Source: an uncultured Bacteroidales bacterium
GTDB taxonomy: Bacteria > Bacteroidota > Bacteroidia > Bacteroidales > Bacteroidaceae
DNA: 64,000 bases
Assembly (NCBI GenBank): GCA_902801325.1
Contig: CADCHQ010000005.1
Location: forward strand, 62,001-126,000
Direction: 5' to 3'
The notes under the pieces were generated by a model that searched no databases, had not been told where the DNA came from, and saw only the letters and a list, made by a program, of their open reading frames with translations. Numbering within the stretch: position 1 is the stretch's first letter; every line of letters begins with the position of its first letter. The position numbers and the translations under genes are program-made. Positions 1 to 8,239 of this stretch are shown here, piece by piece.

Positions 1-271
1 TTTTACTTCGGTAGTCATTTTTGCTAATAGCATTTATAGCCTCTGCATTATTTGCCCCAATGCTAGTTCCTGACCTTAATAGCTGATTACAGATATTTGC
101 TATCGATTGTAAATAAACTGGAATGGCTTTTTCATACACCCGTTTGTTATTGACTATCTTGTATGACGGCTTCTTATTTGCGGCCTTTTTCAACAAGAAA
201 TCATTAAGTTTTACAATACGATCACCAAATGCTAAACACTTTTCTTGTACTATCTCTGTAAATTCCGCCAT
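1..271 (-). CDS. Four-helix-bundle protein, S23/23S rRNA intervening-sequence family (partial)
   Basis: The gene starts at an ATG at 271 and reads leftwards for 90 codons without a stop, running off the left edge. The visible part is helical and basic at its N-terminus, and it carries LLRSGTSIGANNAEA. This matches the R-x-x-x-S-I-x-x-N-x-A-E signature of the small four-helix-bundle family first found in 23S rRNA intervening sequences. A second family member lies at 26261-26665 with the equivalent IRRAIVSVPSNIAEGSG. The family's function is unknown; relatives include the Avd protein of diversity-generating retroelements. A heptamer repeat array begins six bases upstream of the start codon, so this gene, like its paralogue, sits against short-period repeats. 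Recognition is by signature and predicted helices only. Confidence 0.8.
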   Translation of the reverse strand, partial: MAEFTEIVQEKCLAFGDRIVKLNDFLLKKAANKKPSYKIVNNKRVYEKAIPVYLQSIANICNQLLRSGTSIGANNAEAINAISKNDYRSK

Positions 272-276
272 CCCTC

Positions 277-416
277 TTAGTTCTCAGCTCTTACTTCTTA
301 CTTCTTAGTTCTCAGCTCTTACTTCTTACTTCTTAGTTCTCAGTTCTTAGTTCTCAGCTCTCAGTTCTTGCTTCTCAGTTCTCAGTTCTTAGTTCTCAGC
401 TCTTACTTCTTAGTTC
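277..416. repeat. Array of 20 degenerate heptamers, consensus TYASYTC
   Basis: The 140 bp divide exactly into 20 seven-base units drawn from TTAGTTC, TCAGCTC, TTACTTC, TCAGTTC and TTGCTTC, with no break in register. The array lies directly upstream of the four-helix-bundle gene. There are no unique spacers, so this is not a CRISPR array. Arrays with the same 7-bp period but other unit sequences recur at 5497-5531, 5757-5784, 18999-19033, 19712-19746, 20874-20901 and 49038-49065. Confidence 0.93.
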
Positions 417-529
417 TTCCCCCTCTGGGTCAAAAGTTCGAATCCCTCCGGGATCACAATGGCTTTTGAGTTCACCCCCCTTGAGGACGTATCACTCCTT
501 TATTCGTAGCACTTTTGCAAATTGATTTT
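417..529. other. Intergenic tail with a 7-bp inverted repeat and a tRNA-3'-end-like string
   Basis: TCAAAAG (430-436) and CTTTTGA (463-469) form a perfect inverted repeat around GTTCGAATCCCTCCGGGATC. That string resembles the T-loop and acceptor 3' side of a tRNA, but the 5' half of a T-stem is missing and no tRNA body precedes it. It could be a tRNA remnant, an old attachment site or chance. It also lies just downstream of the last gene of the capsule run, where a terminator would be expected, but there is no T-tract. Confidence 0.3.
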
Positions 530-1714
530 TTAGTGTGAGAGTTTTAATAAGGTTCTGATTTGTTTAAAATCGTAAATCCGTAATCTTGAAAGTATAAAAT
601 GCACAAGTGCCTTAATTTTATAATTGAAAGGGATTGTGTACTTCTTCATTAGATCATCCCACATTTCTATTGCATAATGGTCGTTACGTAACACCTTTCT
701 TGCATAGAATTCAGCAAGATATTCATTTTTGTGAGCCTCATACTTTTCAATGTCAAAAACGCTCTTGTATTTGTCCAAGGCATTTAAAGCGTCCAATTCG
801 ATAATCGTGCGACAACATTTTACACACTCCCTTTCACTACAATTATGTGAATAAGAGTTGCATACATTTAAGTAGTTGTACGAAGGTGTCCATTCAACAA
901 GTTTTTTAACTTTGTTATAACGTGATACATCCCCTCCTGTTGTGTAGAAAGTTGTGTTGTTGGTTGAAAGAACTGCAAGATTAAACAACTCAAACTGTGA
1001 AACATCATATCTATTCAGTTTGAATTCACTTATTTTATATGAAGACGATGAATAATAGACCCTAAATAATTTTTCTAGTAGTAGTATGGTACTGCCATTA
1101 GCAATACCATGATATTCTGTATAATCATAAGGCAAGAAAGCCTTAAAATTCGTATCTATCTTTACAAACTTAAATCCAAATTCATCGCAGAAATCTTGTG
1201 CTAATTTTACTCTATTAGCAAATAGCGTATTGGTTTCTTCTGCTCCAATATCATGGGAACCAATATTCATTAATACTAAATGGGTCAGCGAATATTGAGG
1301 AAGACATTCTGAACCTCCAATATTGCAATGACAGGCAATAGTGTATAAGGAATCTACCCCACATGTGATACCAGTTCCGACTCCTCCAGCAGACTTCAGT
1401 TCGGTATCAATTGTGGGGGCCTTGATATTGAATGGTTCAATGTTGTATGCTTCGCAATATACATTCATCATGTAGTTTTGCACTTGATAGTAAAGCCGTG
1501 TGCTAACAGGTACCTTTGATTCAAGTTCCCAATGCTCTTTGATACACTTAAAAACACATATAACGAAGAATCCATCGGCACGATCATCAGTTAGATAGGG
1601 TGCGAATTCTTCTTGAACTTCAGCATAAAGGGTTTTGGTAACTCCTCCCGCTTCTATATCGCAGCATAATTTATTATTGTCGCGATATACTTTATTGATA
1701 ATTATCTTATTCAT
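530..1714 (-). CDS. PP-loop ATP-pyrophosphatase-like protein of unknown role
   Basis: This is the last complete gene of the polysaccharide run, 14 bp after the preceding SDR gene. I do not recognise the family. Around residues 112-121 it has GTGITCGVDSLYTI, close to the SGGxDS nucleotide-binding loop of PP-loop enzymes (QueC, asparagine synthetase, tRNA thiolases) but with Cys at the second loop position. A cysteine cluster near residues 300-310 (NCSERECVKCCRTI) resembles the zinc-binding CxxC elements of QueC-like proteins. There is no signal peptide or membrane segment, so it is probably cytoplasmic. From its position after ACP, KAS III and SDR genes, I infer ATP-dependent activation of a carboxylate or sugar during synthesis of a polysaccharide building block. 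An aminotransferase might be expected at this position; none is present in the window. The substrate is unknown. Confidence 0.55.
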   Translation of the reverse strand: MNKIIINKVYRDNNKLCCDIEAGGVTKTLYAEVQEEFAPYLTDDRADGFFVICVFKCIKEHWELESKVPVSTRLYYQVQNYMMNVYCEAYNIEPFNIKAPTIDTELKSAGGVGTGITCGVDSLYTIACHCNIGGSECLPQYSLTHLVLMNIGSHDIGAEETNTLFANRVKLAQDFCDEFGFKFVKIDTNFKAFLPYDYTEYHGIANGSTILLLEKLFRVYYSSSSYKISEFKLNRYDVSQFELFNLAVLSTNNTTFYTTGGDVSRYNKVKKLVEWTPSYNYLNVCNSYSHNCSERECVKCCRTIIELDALNALDKYKSVFDIEKYEAHKNEYLAEFYARKVLRNDHYAIEMWDDLMKKYTIPFNYKIKALVHFILSRLRIYDFKQIRTLLKLSH

Positions 1715-1728
1715 TGCATTTCCCCTTT

Positions 1729-2502
1729 TTACCTTGCAGTAAATCCTCCGTCGACAAACAAGTTAATACCAGTTACCCAACGAGCGGCATCAGACAACAA
1801 GTATATGCAGGCATTGGCAATGTCTGTAGTCTTTCCCAATCCCAATAGATGTTGTGCTTCCAGCGCTGCTCTCTTCTCAGGGTCGGCGATGTGGGGTAGG
1901 TTCTGGTTAATGGGGGTTATGATGACGCCTGGAGAAATGGAGTTGACGCGTACATTCTTCCGGGCCAGTTCTACGGCAAGCGATTTTGCAACAGCTTTCA
2001 GGGCTCCCTTCGTCATTCCATAGATTGATTTGCCCGCTTCGCCATAGCTCCCTGCTACAGATGAAAAGAATACGATACTGGCCCCTTCCTCGGACAGATT
2101 GGCACGTCGGCAGATTTCTTGGGTTAGATAATAGCCTGTGTATACATTAACTTTGAAGAACTTGTCCAGTGTATCCTCTTTCGCAGAGTTTAGGGGCAGG
2201 GTAGTGGAGATACCTGCGCAATTCAGCAAGCCGTTAACCTTTCCCACCTTCTCTACTCCCAGTGCTACTATTTCTTTTACCTTATCTTTCTCCGTTAAGT
2301 CAAGCACACCTATGAAATGTTCATCAGGTCGCTCCACCATAGAGAGTGTTTCTTGCAGGCCTTCCTCATTCATATCGAGGAGAATCAATCGAGCGCCCAT
2401 CTGGGAGCAACTGATAGCGCACTGTCGTGCGATACCAGATGCTGCTCCAGAGATGACGATATTCTTCCCTTCAAGGGAGAAAGGATTAAATGCGCACCCC
2501 AT
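1729..2502 (-). CDS. SDR-family oxidoreductase (FabG-like)
   Basis: A classical short-chain dehydrogenase/reductase of 257 residues. The Rossmann motif SGAASGIA follows NPFSLEGKNIVI at the N-terminus. NCAG-type and Ser-containing strands follow (LLNCAGIS, FFSSVAG), then the catalytic YGMTK and RVNSISPGVI. I chose the ATG at 2502 because the longer reading begins with TTG at 2514. The start overlaps the end of the KAS III gene by 17 bp, so the two are translationally coupled. With the ACP and KAS III it forms a miniature fatty-acid-type elongation module, in which this enzyme would reduce the 3-oxoacyl-ACP. The acyl product probably decorates a sugar of the surface polysaccharide. Confidence 0.85.
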   Translation of the reverse strand: MGCAFNPFSLEGKNIVISGAASGIARQCAISCSQMGARLILLDMNEEGLQETLSMVERPDEHFIGVLDLTEKDKVKEIVALGVEKVGKVNGLLNCAGISTTLPLNSAKEDTLDKFFKVNVYTGYYLTQEICRRANLSEEGASIVFFSSVAGSYGEAGKSIYGMTKGALKAVAKSLAVELARKNVRVNSISPGVIITPINQNLPHIADPEKRAALEAQHLLGLGKTTDIANACIYLLSDAARWVTGINLFVDGGFTAR

Positions 2503-3562
2503 TTTCAACTTCAACTACATTACTGATTTTGCAATCACAGAAAGGAACGATTGCTGTGGCCCAGGTCATGCCTACACCAAAGGCGCTCAGCAACAAATCT
2601 TTCTTTCCATCCAATTTGTTTTTCAACTCGCTGACTATGGTCAGGGGAACAGACACAGACGATGTGTTACCATATTTGGCAATGGTCGAAGGTATCTTCG
2701 AAGTGTCCAACTTCATTTTCTTAGCAATGTACGAGTTGATGAAGTTGTTGGCTTGATGGAACACAACATAGTCGAAGTCATCAGCCGTTTTCTCAGCAAA
2801 AGCCAATGTCTTCTTTATGTCACGAGGAATCTCACGGATGACGAAGTTAAACACATCGCCGCCCATCATATAGCCCTGTTCGTCACTACGCATGTTGCCG
2901 AATTCGTCTACAACCTTCTCCACCACAGTTTCAGCAGAACTCATGTGGCGGTAACCGCCAGCGGGAATCATAATAAGATTGGCACGCGAACCATCGCTGT
3001 TTAGTGAGAATGTACTCTTTCCAAACTTCTCATCCCGTTCAACCAAGGCGGCTACTCCACCATCACCAAAGAGGAAAGCACTGCGACGGTCTCTCGGAGA
3101 ATAAACTTTTGAACGTGTCTCGCCATCCAGTATGAGAGCTTTCTTCAGATTGCTCTTCTCCATCATGCTGAATACTACCGACATTCCATACAGGAAAGCT
3201 GAACAACCCAAGTTGATGTCAAAAGCAATGGTGTTGTTGGGCAAACCGAGTCTGTGTTGCAAGGTCACAGAGGTCGCAGGCATACGATAGTCAGGAGTCT
3301 GAGAGATGAACACCAATAGTTCTATTTCCTCCTTGTTGATATCATTGTCGGCAAACAACTGCTCTGCAGCTGCCAGACACAAGTCCGACGAGCATGTAGC
3401 CTCGTCGGCAAACCTACGTTCTTCAATGCCTGTCTTTTCTACGATTGCGTTAGCTTCTTCAGCACTCCAGAACTCTGTGTATTCACGATTCTTGATTACT
3501 CTTTTGGGTACAGCTGCGGCCATAGCCGTTATACCGACACCTTTAAACTCAAGATATGCCAT
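2486..3562 (-). CDS. 3-oxoacyl-ACP synthase III (KAS III/FabH-like)
   Basis: A thiolase-fold condensing enzyme of 358 residues. The active-site Cys lies in INLGCSAFLYG near residue 117, the His in VVFHQANNF near residue 270, and the Asn in KYGNTSSVS near residue 300. This is the Cys-His-Asn triad of FabH-type synthases. Its start overlaps the ACP stop codon by one base (TAATG), so it is strongly coupled to the ACP. Housekeeping FabH normally sits with fatty-acid genes; here the location inside a capsule operon with a dedicated ACP and SDR argues for a specialised short acyl chain made for sugar N- or O-acylation. Acyl-CoA specificity cannot be read from the sequence. Confidence 0.9.
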   Translation of the reverse strand: MAYLEFKGVGITAMAAAVPKRVIKNREYTEFWSAEEANAIVEKTGIEERRFADEATCSSDLCLAAAEQLFADNDINKEEIELLVFISQTPDYRMPATSVTLQHRLGLPNNTIAFDINLGCSAFLYGMSVVFSMMEKSNLKKALILDGETRSKVYSPRDRRSAFLFGDGGVAALVERDEKFGKSTFSLNSDGSRANLIMIPAGGYRHMSSAETVVEKVVDEFGNMRSDEQGYMMGGDVFNFVIREIPRDIKKTLAFAEKTADDFDYVVFHQANNFINSYIAKKMKLDTSKIPSTIAKYGNTSSVSVPLTIVSELKNKLDGKKDLLLSAFGVGMTWATAIVPFCDCKISNVVEVENGVRI

Positions 3563-3789
3563 TACTGATGCTCCTCTATGTAGTTGATGATGTCATTTAA
3601 TGTTTTCAGCGTCTTGAACTCAGCATTTTCAATCTGGATTTCATATTCCTCATCCAGCATGGCAATGATAGAGAGATAAGCCATCGAATCCCATTCGGGC
3701 AGAGTGCGGAATTCAGTTTCAACGGTTAAGTCAGAAGCCTCAATGTCCAATGCTTCTGCAAACAAATCAATAAATTTTTGTGTGTCCAT
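3562..3789 (-). CDS. Acyl carrier protein
   Basis: A 75-residue acidic helical protein with the phosphopantetheine attachment Ser in EWDSMAYL at about residue 35. This is the DSL-type motif with Met in place of Leu. Length and charge pattern are typical of ACP. It sits between the PglD-like acetyltransferase and KAS III, overlapping the latter by one base. It is a dedicated carrier for the acyl module of this locus rather than the housekeeping AcpP, inferred from context and from the divergent DSM motif. Confidence 0.92.
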   Translation of the reverse strand: MDTQKFIDLFAEALDIEASDLTVETEFRTLPEWDSMAYLSIIAMLDEEYEIQIENAEFKTLKTLNDIINYIEEHQ

Positions 3790-3810
3790 AATAATTAAGT
3801 TTAAAAATGT

Positions 3811-4452
3811 TTATAATTCAATCTTTTTTGCCGGATTGCCCATGTATAGTAATCCGTCTTTTGTATTTCTTAAAACAATGGCGCCAGCACCCACTCTTGT
3901 TTGGTTGCCAACTTTTAAACCTTGAGCAACAAACGTTCGTGCACCAAAGAAATTCTCATCACCAACATGTACTGCTCCTGATAGCCGGGTCTCAGGGAAC
4001 ATCACGTTATAGCTGCCTATTACAACATCGTGTCCCAATGCTATGCCTCCATTCATTACATTGAAGTCTCCCAAATGTATGTTGCAACTTAGTCGGCAAG
4101 AGAAAGTAATGATGTTCCCCTTTCCCATTTTCACCGAGTTCTCGTCGAAAAAGAATACGTTGTGAGCTATGATATTTGGGAATGAGATGTTAGGATTAGC
4201 AATTCTCTCCGAAACAGATTTTATATACTTAACATTGCCAATAGCAATTGCAATTGCCAGAGGCTTATCCCATGCATTTAGGGTGTCCATATTTCCAAGA
4301 ATTTTCCCGTATGGGCATTCAGTTCCAACTTCCACTCCATCATCAAAAAAACCTATAATATTCCATGTGGGAGTGACTTCATTGATTTTTCGGAGGATAC
4401 ATGCAACCTCGCGCCCAAATCCTCCGAATCCATATATAGCAATATCTTTCAT
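3811..4452 (-). CDS. Sugar O/N-acyltransferase, PglD/NeuD family
   Basis: 213 residues with the typical two-part build. The N-terminal Rossmann-like half begins MKDIAIYGFGGFGREVA, a PglD-type nucleotide-sugar binding fold. The C-terminal half is a left-handed beta helix of hexapeptide repeats (CNIHLGDFNVMNGGIALG, VGAGAIVLR, GNPAKKI). Such enzymes acetylate, or with an ACP donor acylate, an aminosugar nucleotide. Position between the initiating sugar transferase and the ACP suggests it may use the acyl product of the neighbouring ACP/KAS III/SDR module. Transcribed with its neighbours; spacing is 21 bp to the ACP gene. Confidence 0.85.
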   Translation of the reverse strand: MKDIAIYGFGGFGREVACILRKINEVTPTWNIIGFFDDGVEVGTECPYGKILGNMDTLNAWDKPLAIAIAIGNVKYIKSVSERIANPNISFPNIIAHNVFFFDENSVKMGKGNIITFSCRLSCNIHLGDFNVMNGGIALGHDVVIGSYNVMFPETRLSGAVHVGDENFFGARTFVAQGLKVGNQTRVGAGAIVLRNTKDGLLYMGNPAKKIEL

Positions 4453-4480
4453 AATTTTTTAGTTGTGTTTATCTTTAAGG

Positions 4481-5119
4481 TTAATTAGAGCCATTAAATG
4501 CTTCCATCGTGGCAGAACCGGTCTTGTTGATGTCAGCTCGTTTGAGGACCTTCATAATAGTTATCCATATTACTTTCAAGTCCGTCATCAACGATACATG
4601 GTCCACATACCACACATCTAGTTTCAACTTCTCAGTCCATGAAAGGGCATTGCGCCCATGACATTGTGCCCAACCCGATATTCCAGGACGCACATCGTGG
4701 CGTCTTGCTTGTTCTGGAGAATATAGGGGAAGATATTTTACGAGCAATGGGCGAGGCCCAATCAGTGCCATATCGCCTTTCAGCACATTGATGAGTTGAG
4801 GCAGTTCGTCAATGCTCGTCGAACGTACAAACTTTCCGACTTTCGTCAGTCGTTCAGCATCGGGCAACAGATTACCCTCAGCGTCTCGCTCGTCCGTCAT
4901 CGTTTTGAATTTGATGATTTTGAAAATCTTGGCATCCTTACCAGGTCTTTCTTGCAGGAAGAGTAGCCTACCCCAACCCCCTCCCTCAAGGGAAGGGCTT
5001 CCTTTACCATTTGCAATAAAGAGTAAGATAGAAATAATGAGCAGTATTGGTGATATGCAGATGAGTGCAATCAGCGCAATCCAGAAATCTAAAAACCTTT
5101 TAAAGAAATGTTTGTACAT
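4481..5119 (-). CDS. Initiating sugar-phosphate transferase (PglC/WcaJ C-terminal type)
   Basis: Adds the first sugar-1-phosphate to undecaprenyl phosphate at the inner membrane. An N-terminal re-entrant membrane helix (KRFLDFWIALIALICISPIL) is followed by the conserved ERPG, FKTM, TRVGKF-like and DELPQL motifs, then GPRPLL and PGISGWAQ. This is a short, single-domain enzyme. Between residues 41 and 52 it carries a stretch SPSLEGGGWGRL that family members lack. The DNA there (4967-4999) is a C-rich element with CCCTCAAGGGA, also seen at 20310-20331 and in opposite orientation at 21212-21231. So a non-coding repeat appears to have been absorbed in frame just before the ERPG motif. The gene is otherwise intact and probably active. 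Confidence 0.93.
   Translation of the reverse strand: MYKHFFKRFLDFWIALIALICISPILLIISILLFIANGKGSPSLEGGGWGRLLFLQERPGKDAKIFKIIKFKTMTDERDAEGNLLPDAERLTKVGKFVRSTSIDELPQLINVLKGDMALIGPRPLLVKYLPLYSPEQARRHDVRPGISGWAQCHGRNALSWTEKLKLDVWYVDHVSLMTDLKVIWITIMKVLKRADINKTGSATMEAFNGSN
4967..4999. repeat. C-rich palindromic repeat inserted in the sugar-transferase gene
   Basis: The core CTCCCTCAAGGGAAGG is partly self-complementary (CCCT-CAA-GGGA stem). Similar elements occur at 20310-20331, where one encodes the last residues of the nucleotidyltransferase, and in reverse orientation at 21212-21231. Here the insert is in frame and encodes SPSLEGGGWGR. Confidence 0.7.
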
Positions 5120-5123
5120 ATAT

Positions 5124-6380
5124 CTATTCGAAATGTTGCATTATTATATTGTATGTATTCTCCACTAAGTAGTTTTGTTTGAGATATTCATACCCCCGTT
5201 CTCCCATCTCCTTTATGCTTTCGGGATGGGAGACGAACCAATCGACAAGAACTGTGAAGTCAAGTTCGTTTAGGCTCTCGCACCATAGGCCGTATCCATT
5301 CATCTTGGCAATGCGCCCAATGTCCGTGTTTCGGTCGGTAGCGCATAGCACAGGCATACTATACTCCAGATACGATAACAGCCGACTAGGATAGTTCGGA
5401 ATGGTAAACCGGTGGTCGAGGAATATCAGCCCCACATCGCATGCCCTCACCAACTGGTCATAATCCTCCTTCGGCAGTCGTTGCATAAGGGTAATGTTAC
5501 ATTTTTCATTTTTCTCTTTTAATTTTTCATTCAAACTTTCATGCCATGTATGAAGTTTGTTATATTCCGTCCCATTGCCCACAATCAGGAAATGACAATC
5601 CTTTCGGTCCTTATTCGCTTCCAAACACCTAATCAAGAATGGTATTCCCTGTGGTTTTCCTAAATTCCCTCCATAGATGAATATCGGCTTATCCGTCGGC
5701 AACCCATACTTCTCCCGAATCTCCCTCTTTGAAGCATCTTCCACATTCATACTCTCTCTCAACTCTAAACTTTCAACTCTCAACTCAATGCTGTTCGGTG
5801 CCACCTCCACCCGTTCAGCGGGGTAATAGGGATTGTGCCGACGCACAAAGTTTACATTTGCGGGAGACATACATCCTATGTAGTCCGAGACGTTATATAA
5901 GGCGATTTCCTTTTTGCGGAAATACCACCAGAATGGTGAGCGTTTCGAAAACATCCCCATATCCACAGCATTCTGTGGGAAAATGTCTTTCAGCAGCAGG
6001 TAACTGATGGCCTGTGGATTTTGTTTTTTTAGGTAACGCACTACATTCGTGAATGTTATGGGTGGGGTAGAATAAAGGATAAGGTCAAACTTTACATCAC
6101 CCAAATGTTTCTTAATAGCTCGTTGGAACTGTCCTTCAATCATCAATGTTCCAATGCCCTTCTCCACCACATTCGTCTTCTGGATGTTCAGTGTCCGCAC
6201 CTTCAGTATCGTAACGCCGTTTTCTTCAATTACATGTGTCTTTTCCCCGTTCCGCCTTTCTGAAGGAGATACAATGCACACCTTATGCCCTTCGTCCCTG
6301 AACTTCCTCAACAGGTCGGCATATATTCCCCTTGATTCAATGTTATTAATATTTGAAAGTGTTGTGAATATGATGTTCAT
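5124..6380 (-). CDS. wbuB: Glycosyltransferase family 4, WbuB-like (probable L-FucNAc transferase)
   Basis: 418 residues with GT-B fold. The N-terminus (MNIIFTTLSNINNIESRGIY) and the motif GGNLGKPQGIP are those of WbuB-type enzymes, which usually accompany fnlABC and transfer N-acetyl-L-fucosamine to the lipid-linked first sugar. The UDP-FucNAc genes lie 19 kb upstream in the same run, which supports the call. It ends 4 bp before the initiating transferase starts. Two stretches look foreign: residues 198-214 (IELRVESLELRESMNVE) and 282-295 (SLNEKLKEKNEKCN). Both are encoded by heptamer arrays (5757-5784 and 5497-5531) placed in frame. Both fall in surface loops between predicted secondary elements, one at the interdomain region, so activity is plausible but unproven. 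Confidence 0.85.
   Translation of the reverse strand: MNIIFTTLSNINNIESRGIYADLLRKFRDEGHKVCIVSPSERRNGEKTHVIEENGVTILKVRTLNIQKTNVVEKGIGTLMIEGQFQRAIKKHLGDVKFDLILYSTPPITFTNVVRYLKKQNPQAISYLLLKDIFPQNAVDMGMFSKRSPFWWYFRKKEIALYNVSDYIGCMSPANVNFVRRHNPYYPAERVEVAPNSIELRVESLELRESMNVEDASKREIREKYGLPTDKPIFIYGGNLGKPQGIPFLIRCLEANKDRKDCHFLIVGNGTEYNKLHTWHESLNEKLKEKNEKCNITLMQRLPKEDYDQLVRACDVGLIFLDHRFTIPNYPSRLLSYLEYSMPVLCATDRNTDIGRIAKMNGYGLWCESLNELDFTVLVDWFVSHPESIKEMGERGYEYLKQNYLVENTYNIIMQHFE
5497..5531. repeat. Five heptamers (TTTCATT class) inside the WbuB-like gene
   Basis: TTACATT, TTTCATT, TTTCTCT, TTTAATT and TTTCATT follow one another in 7-bp register on the plus strand. On the coding strand they read as a Lys/Glu/Asn-rich insert (NEKLKEKNEK) within the C-terminal GT domain. 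Confidence 0.8.
5757..5784. repeat. Four heptamers (TCTCAAC class) inside the WbuB-like gene
   Basis: TCTCAAC, TCTAAAC, TTTCAAC and TCTCAAC in exact 7-bp register. On the coding strand they read as ELRVESLELRE. The frame is kept although 7 is not a multiple of 3, so the total insert must be a multiple of 3. Confidence 0.85.
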
Positions 6381-6412
6381 TTATAATAAATTATATTGTA
6401 AATTCGTTTTTA

Positions 6413-7531
6413 TTATTGGTGCATTTCGGTAGCAACTTCCTTCCATATTCCAACAAGTTGCTCCCATACTTTTGGAATTGCGTACATATCATTCACTCTG
6501 CTGCGAGCATTTTCGCCTAGTTTTATGGCTTCGGAAGTATGTTCTAGCATATATACAATGGCTTGACGTAATGCTTCTACATTTTTTATTGGTACACATA
6601 TTCCACATGGACTTTTCCCATCAATATCAAGCATTTCTGGAATAGCACCTACAGGTGTTGCTACGATAGGACAACTACAAGCCATTGCCTCCAGTATTAC
6701 ATTGGGAAAACCCTCTGAATATGAAGGGAGAACAAATACAGAGCAATTTATCATCGCTTTGATAACTTCCTCAAGAGTTTTTGCCCCTTTGATATTGAGC
6801 CATGAATTGGATGAGTTACCAGATAGTTCTTCAAGCTGTTTCTTTATACTATCATTTGGTATATGTCCAAATATCTCTAATTCAATATCATTTATTTGTT
6901 TACATGCCTCTACCAATTCAAAAACTCCTTTTGTAGAAACGACATGTCCTGCATACACTATTTTTTTCAGATCGCGTTTTATGTTTTTGTTTTCTTCTAT
7001 TAGTTGTTGAACAGAAACCGCAAGAGGATTTGGAAGATACCTTACTTTTTCATAACCAAAATTTTTAAGTGCATAGAACGAGCGAAGATCCATCACTATA
7101 ATTCTATCTACGATTCGTAGAAGCCTTATAAACAATTTGTTTTCCCAATTCGTAGATTTTAATATCTCTGGAATACGTCCAAAATGGCAATGGACGATAG
7201 TTTTAGCTCCACTTTTATGTGCTTTTTTTACAATATATAAATCTTTCAGCAAACCAAATGATGCACTCGAACATACGTGGACAACATCAAAAGTTTCATT
7301 TTTAATAATTTTTCTAAACTTTTTGGTTAGTGGATAGTAGTTTTGGACTCCATTGCAAATTCTAAGGAAATGGGAGTCTGTTGCAAAACCTGCTTTTGAT
7401 TTGGGATTGTACAATAATTCTAAACTAACATCCCCGTCTATAACATTATAATAGGATATAATGTGCTCTGTCCATTTTGCTATTCCCCCATTAAGATGAT
7501 TGCCATAGGGGGAAATTAATAAAACATTCAT
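6413..7531 (-). CDS. Glycosyltransferase family 4
   Basis: GT-B retaining glycosyltransferase of 372 residues. The N-terminus MNVLLISPYGNHLNGGIAKW is typical. The C-terminal donor-site motif EGFPNVILEAMACSCPIVAT (E-x7-E) is clear, followed by VGAIPEML. I placed the start at the ATG at 7531, preceded by AAGAGG, rather than the ATG ten codons upstream, which lacks a Shine-Dalgarno-like stretch. The enzyme acts at the cytoplasmic face of the inner membrane to extend the lipid-linked repeat unit. The sugar donor cannot be read from the sequence. Codon use is AT-richer than the neighbouring WbuB-like gene, as is common for horizontally assembled capsule genes. Confidence 0.9.
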   Translation of the reverse strand: MNVLLISPYGNHLNGGIAKWTEHIISYYNVIDGDVSLELLYNPKSKAGFATDSHFLRICNGVQNYYPLTKKFRKIIKNETFDVVHVCSSASFGLLKDLYIVKKAHKSGAKTIVHCHFGRIPEILKSTNWENKLFIRLLRIVDRIIVMDLRSFYALKNFGYEKVRYLPNPLAVSVQQLIEENKNIKRDLKKIVYAGHVVSTKGVFELVEACKQINDIELEIFGHIPNDSIKKQLEELSGNSSNSWLNIKGAKTLEEVIKAMINCSVFVLPSYSEGFPNVILEAMACSCPIVATPVGAIPEMLDIDGKSPCGICVPIKNVEALRQAIVYMLEHTSEAIKLGENARSRVNDMYAIPKVWEQLVGIWKEVATEMHQ

Positions 7532-7600
7532 CCTCTTAACGTCATTTAAAAACAATTGCATAAATTAGTTGCGAACTATTTTATAATTATTCTCCTAATA

Positions 7601-8239
7601 CTATAACTTCTGGTATTCGGCTATGTTTTTTAGTCTCTTTTTAAAATACTTTTGGTAATTCTTTTCAAGAATTTCTCTTGGTAGCCTTTCATCTTCAGGA
7701 TATAATTTGGACTCATGTTCTATTACTTGTTCAGGATCAAAGACAAAGCCCATAATTTTTGCAGGATTTCCTGTAACAATAGCATATGGCGGAACTTTGG
7801 AACGCACAACAGAACCAGCACCAATTATCGCACCACGACCAATAATGACACCAGACAACAATGTTACATTAGCGCCAATCCACACATCCTCCCCTACAAT
7901 AATATCTTTGTCCGCATTATGGTTTTTATCTAGTTGCTCTTTTATATTCTCCGTTACAAATTTTCGCCACATACCTATAGGTGATAGATGATTGCCAGTA
8001 ATGACAGTTAACCCAATAGCGGCCCCCGAATATTTCTTCATAATAAAATTGGCTTTACTATTCATAATCACAGACCCACTATAAATATTAGTATATTCTT
8101 CCATATATAAATTTTCAGGATTATCAATAGTCGCTTTATATGATACGAATGCCGTTTTATGAATGTTCTTAAATTGATGGTGATTAAGTTTTGACATAAC
8201 CCGATTCCATACTCTTTTAATAAGCAAAAATAATCTCAT
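7601..8239 (-). CDS. Hexapeptide-repeat acetyltransferase (serine/colanic-acid acetyltransferase type)
   Basis: 212 residues with a left-handed beta-helix domain. Hexapeptide turns include VGEDVWIGANVTLLSG and IIGRGAIIGAGSVV, and the terminal element is GNPAKIMGF. The family O-acetylates sugars or small molecules with acetyl-CoA. The loop with GNHLSPIGM supplies the usual active-site His. The stop of the preceding glycosyltransferase overlaps this start by 4 bp (ATGA), so the two are coupled. It probably O-acetylates a residue of the repeat unit. Confidence 0.87.
   Translation of the reverse strand: MRLFLLIKRVWNRVMSKLNHHQFKNIHKTAFVSYKATIDNPENLYMEEYTNIYSGSVIMNSKANFIMKKYSGAAIGLTVITGNHLSPIGMWRKFVTENIKEQLDKNHNADKDIIVGEDVWIGANVTLLSGVIIGRGAIIGAGSVVRSKVPPYAIVTGNPAKIMGFVFDPEQVIEHESKLYPEDERLPREILEKNYQKYFKKRLKNIAEYQKL

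Noticed and set aside
277..416. CRISPR array
   Set aside because: Units are 7 bp and contiguous; there are no spacers and no cas genes in the window.
436..458. tRNA gene end (GTTCGAATCCCTCCGGGATC string)
   Set aside because: The T-loop-like string has no complementary 5' T-stem and no anticodon or D-arm upstream; the preceding 140 bp are heptamers.
2138..3004. Plus-strand 288-codon open frame
   Set aside because: It lies antisense to the KAS III and SDR genes, whose motifs are clear; low-complexity translation with no family features.
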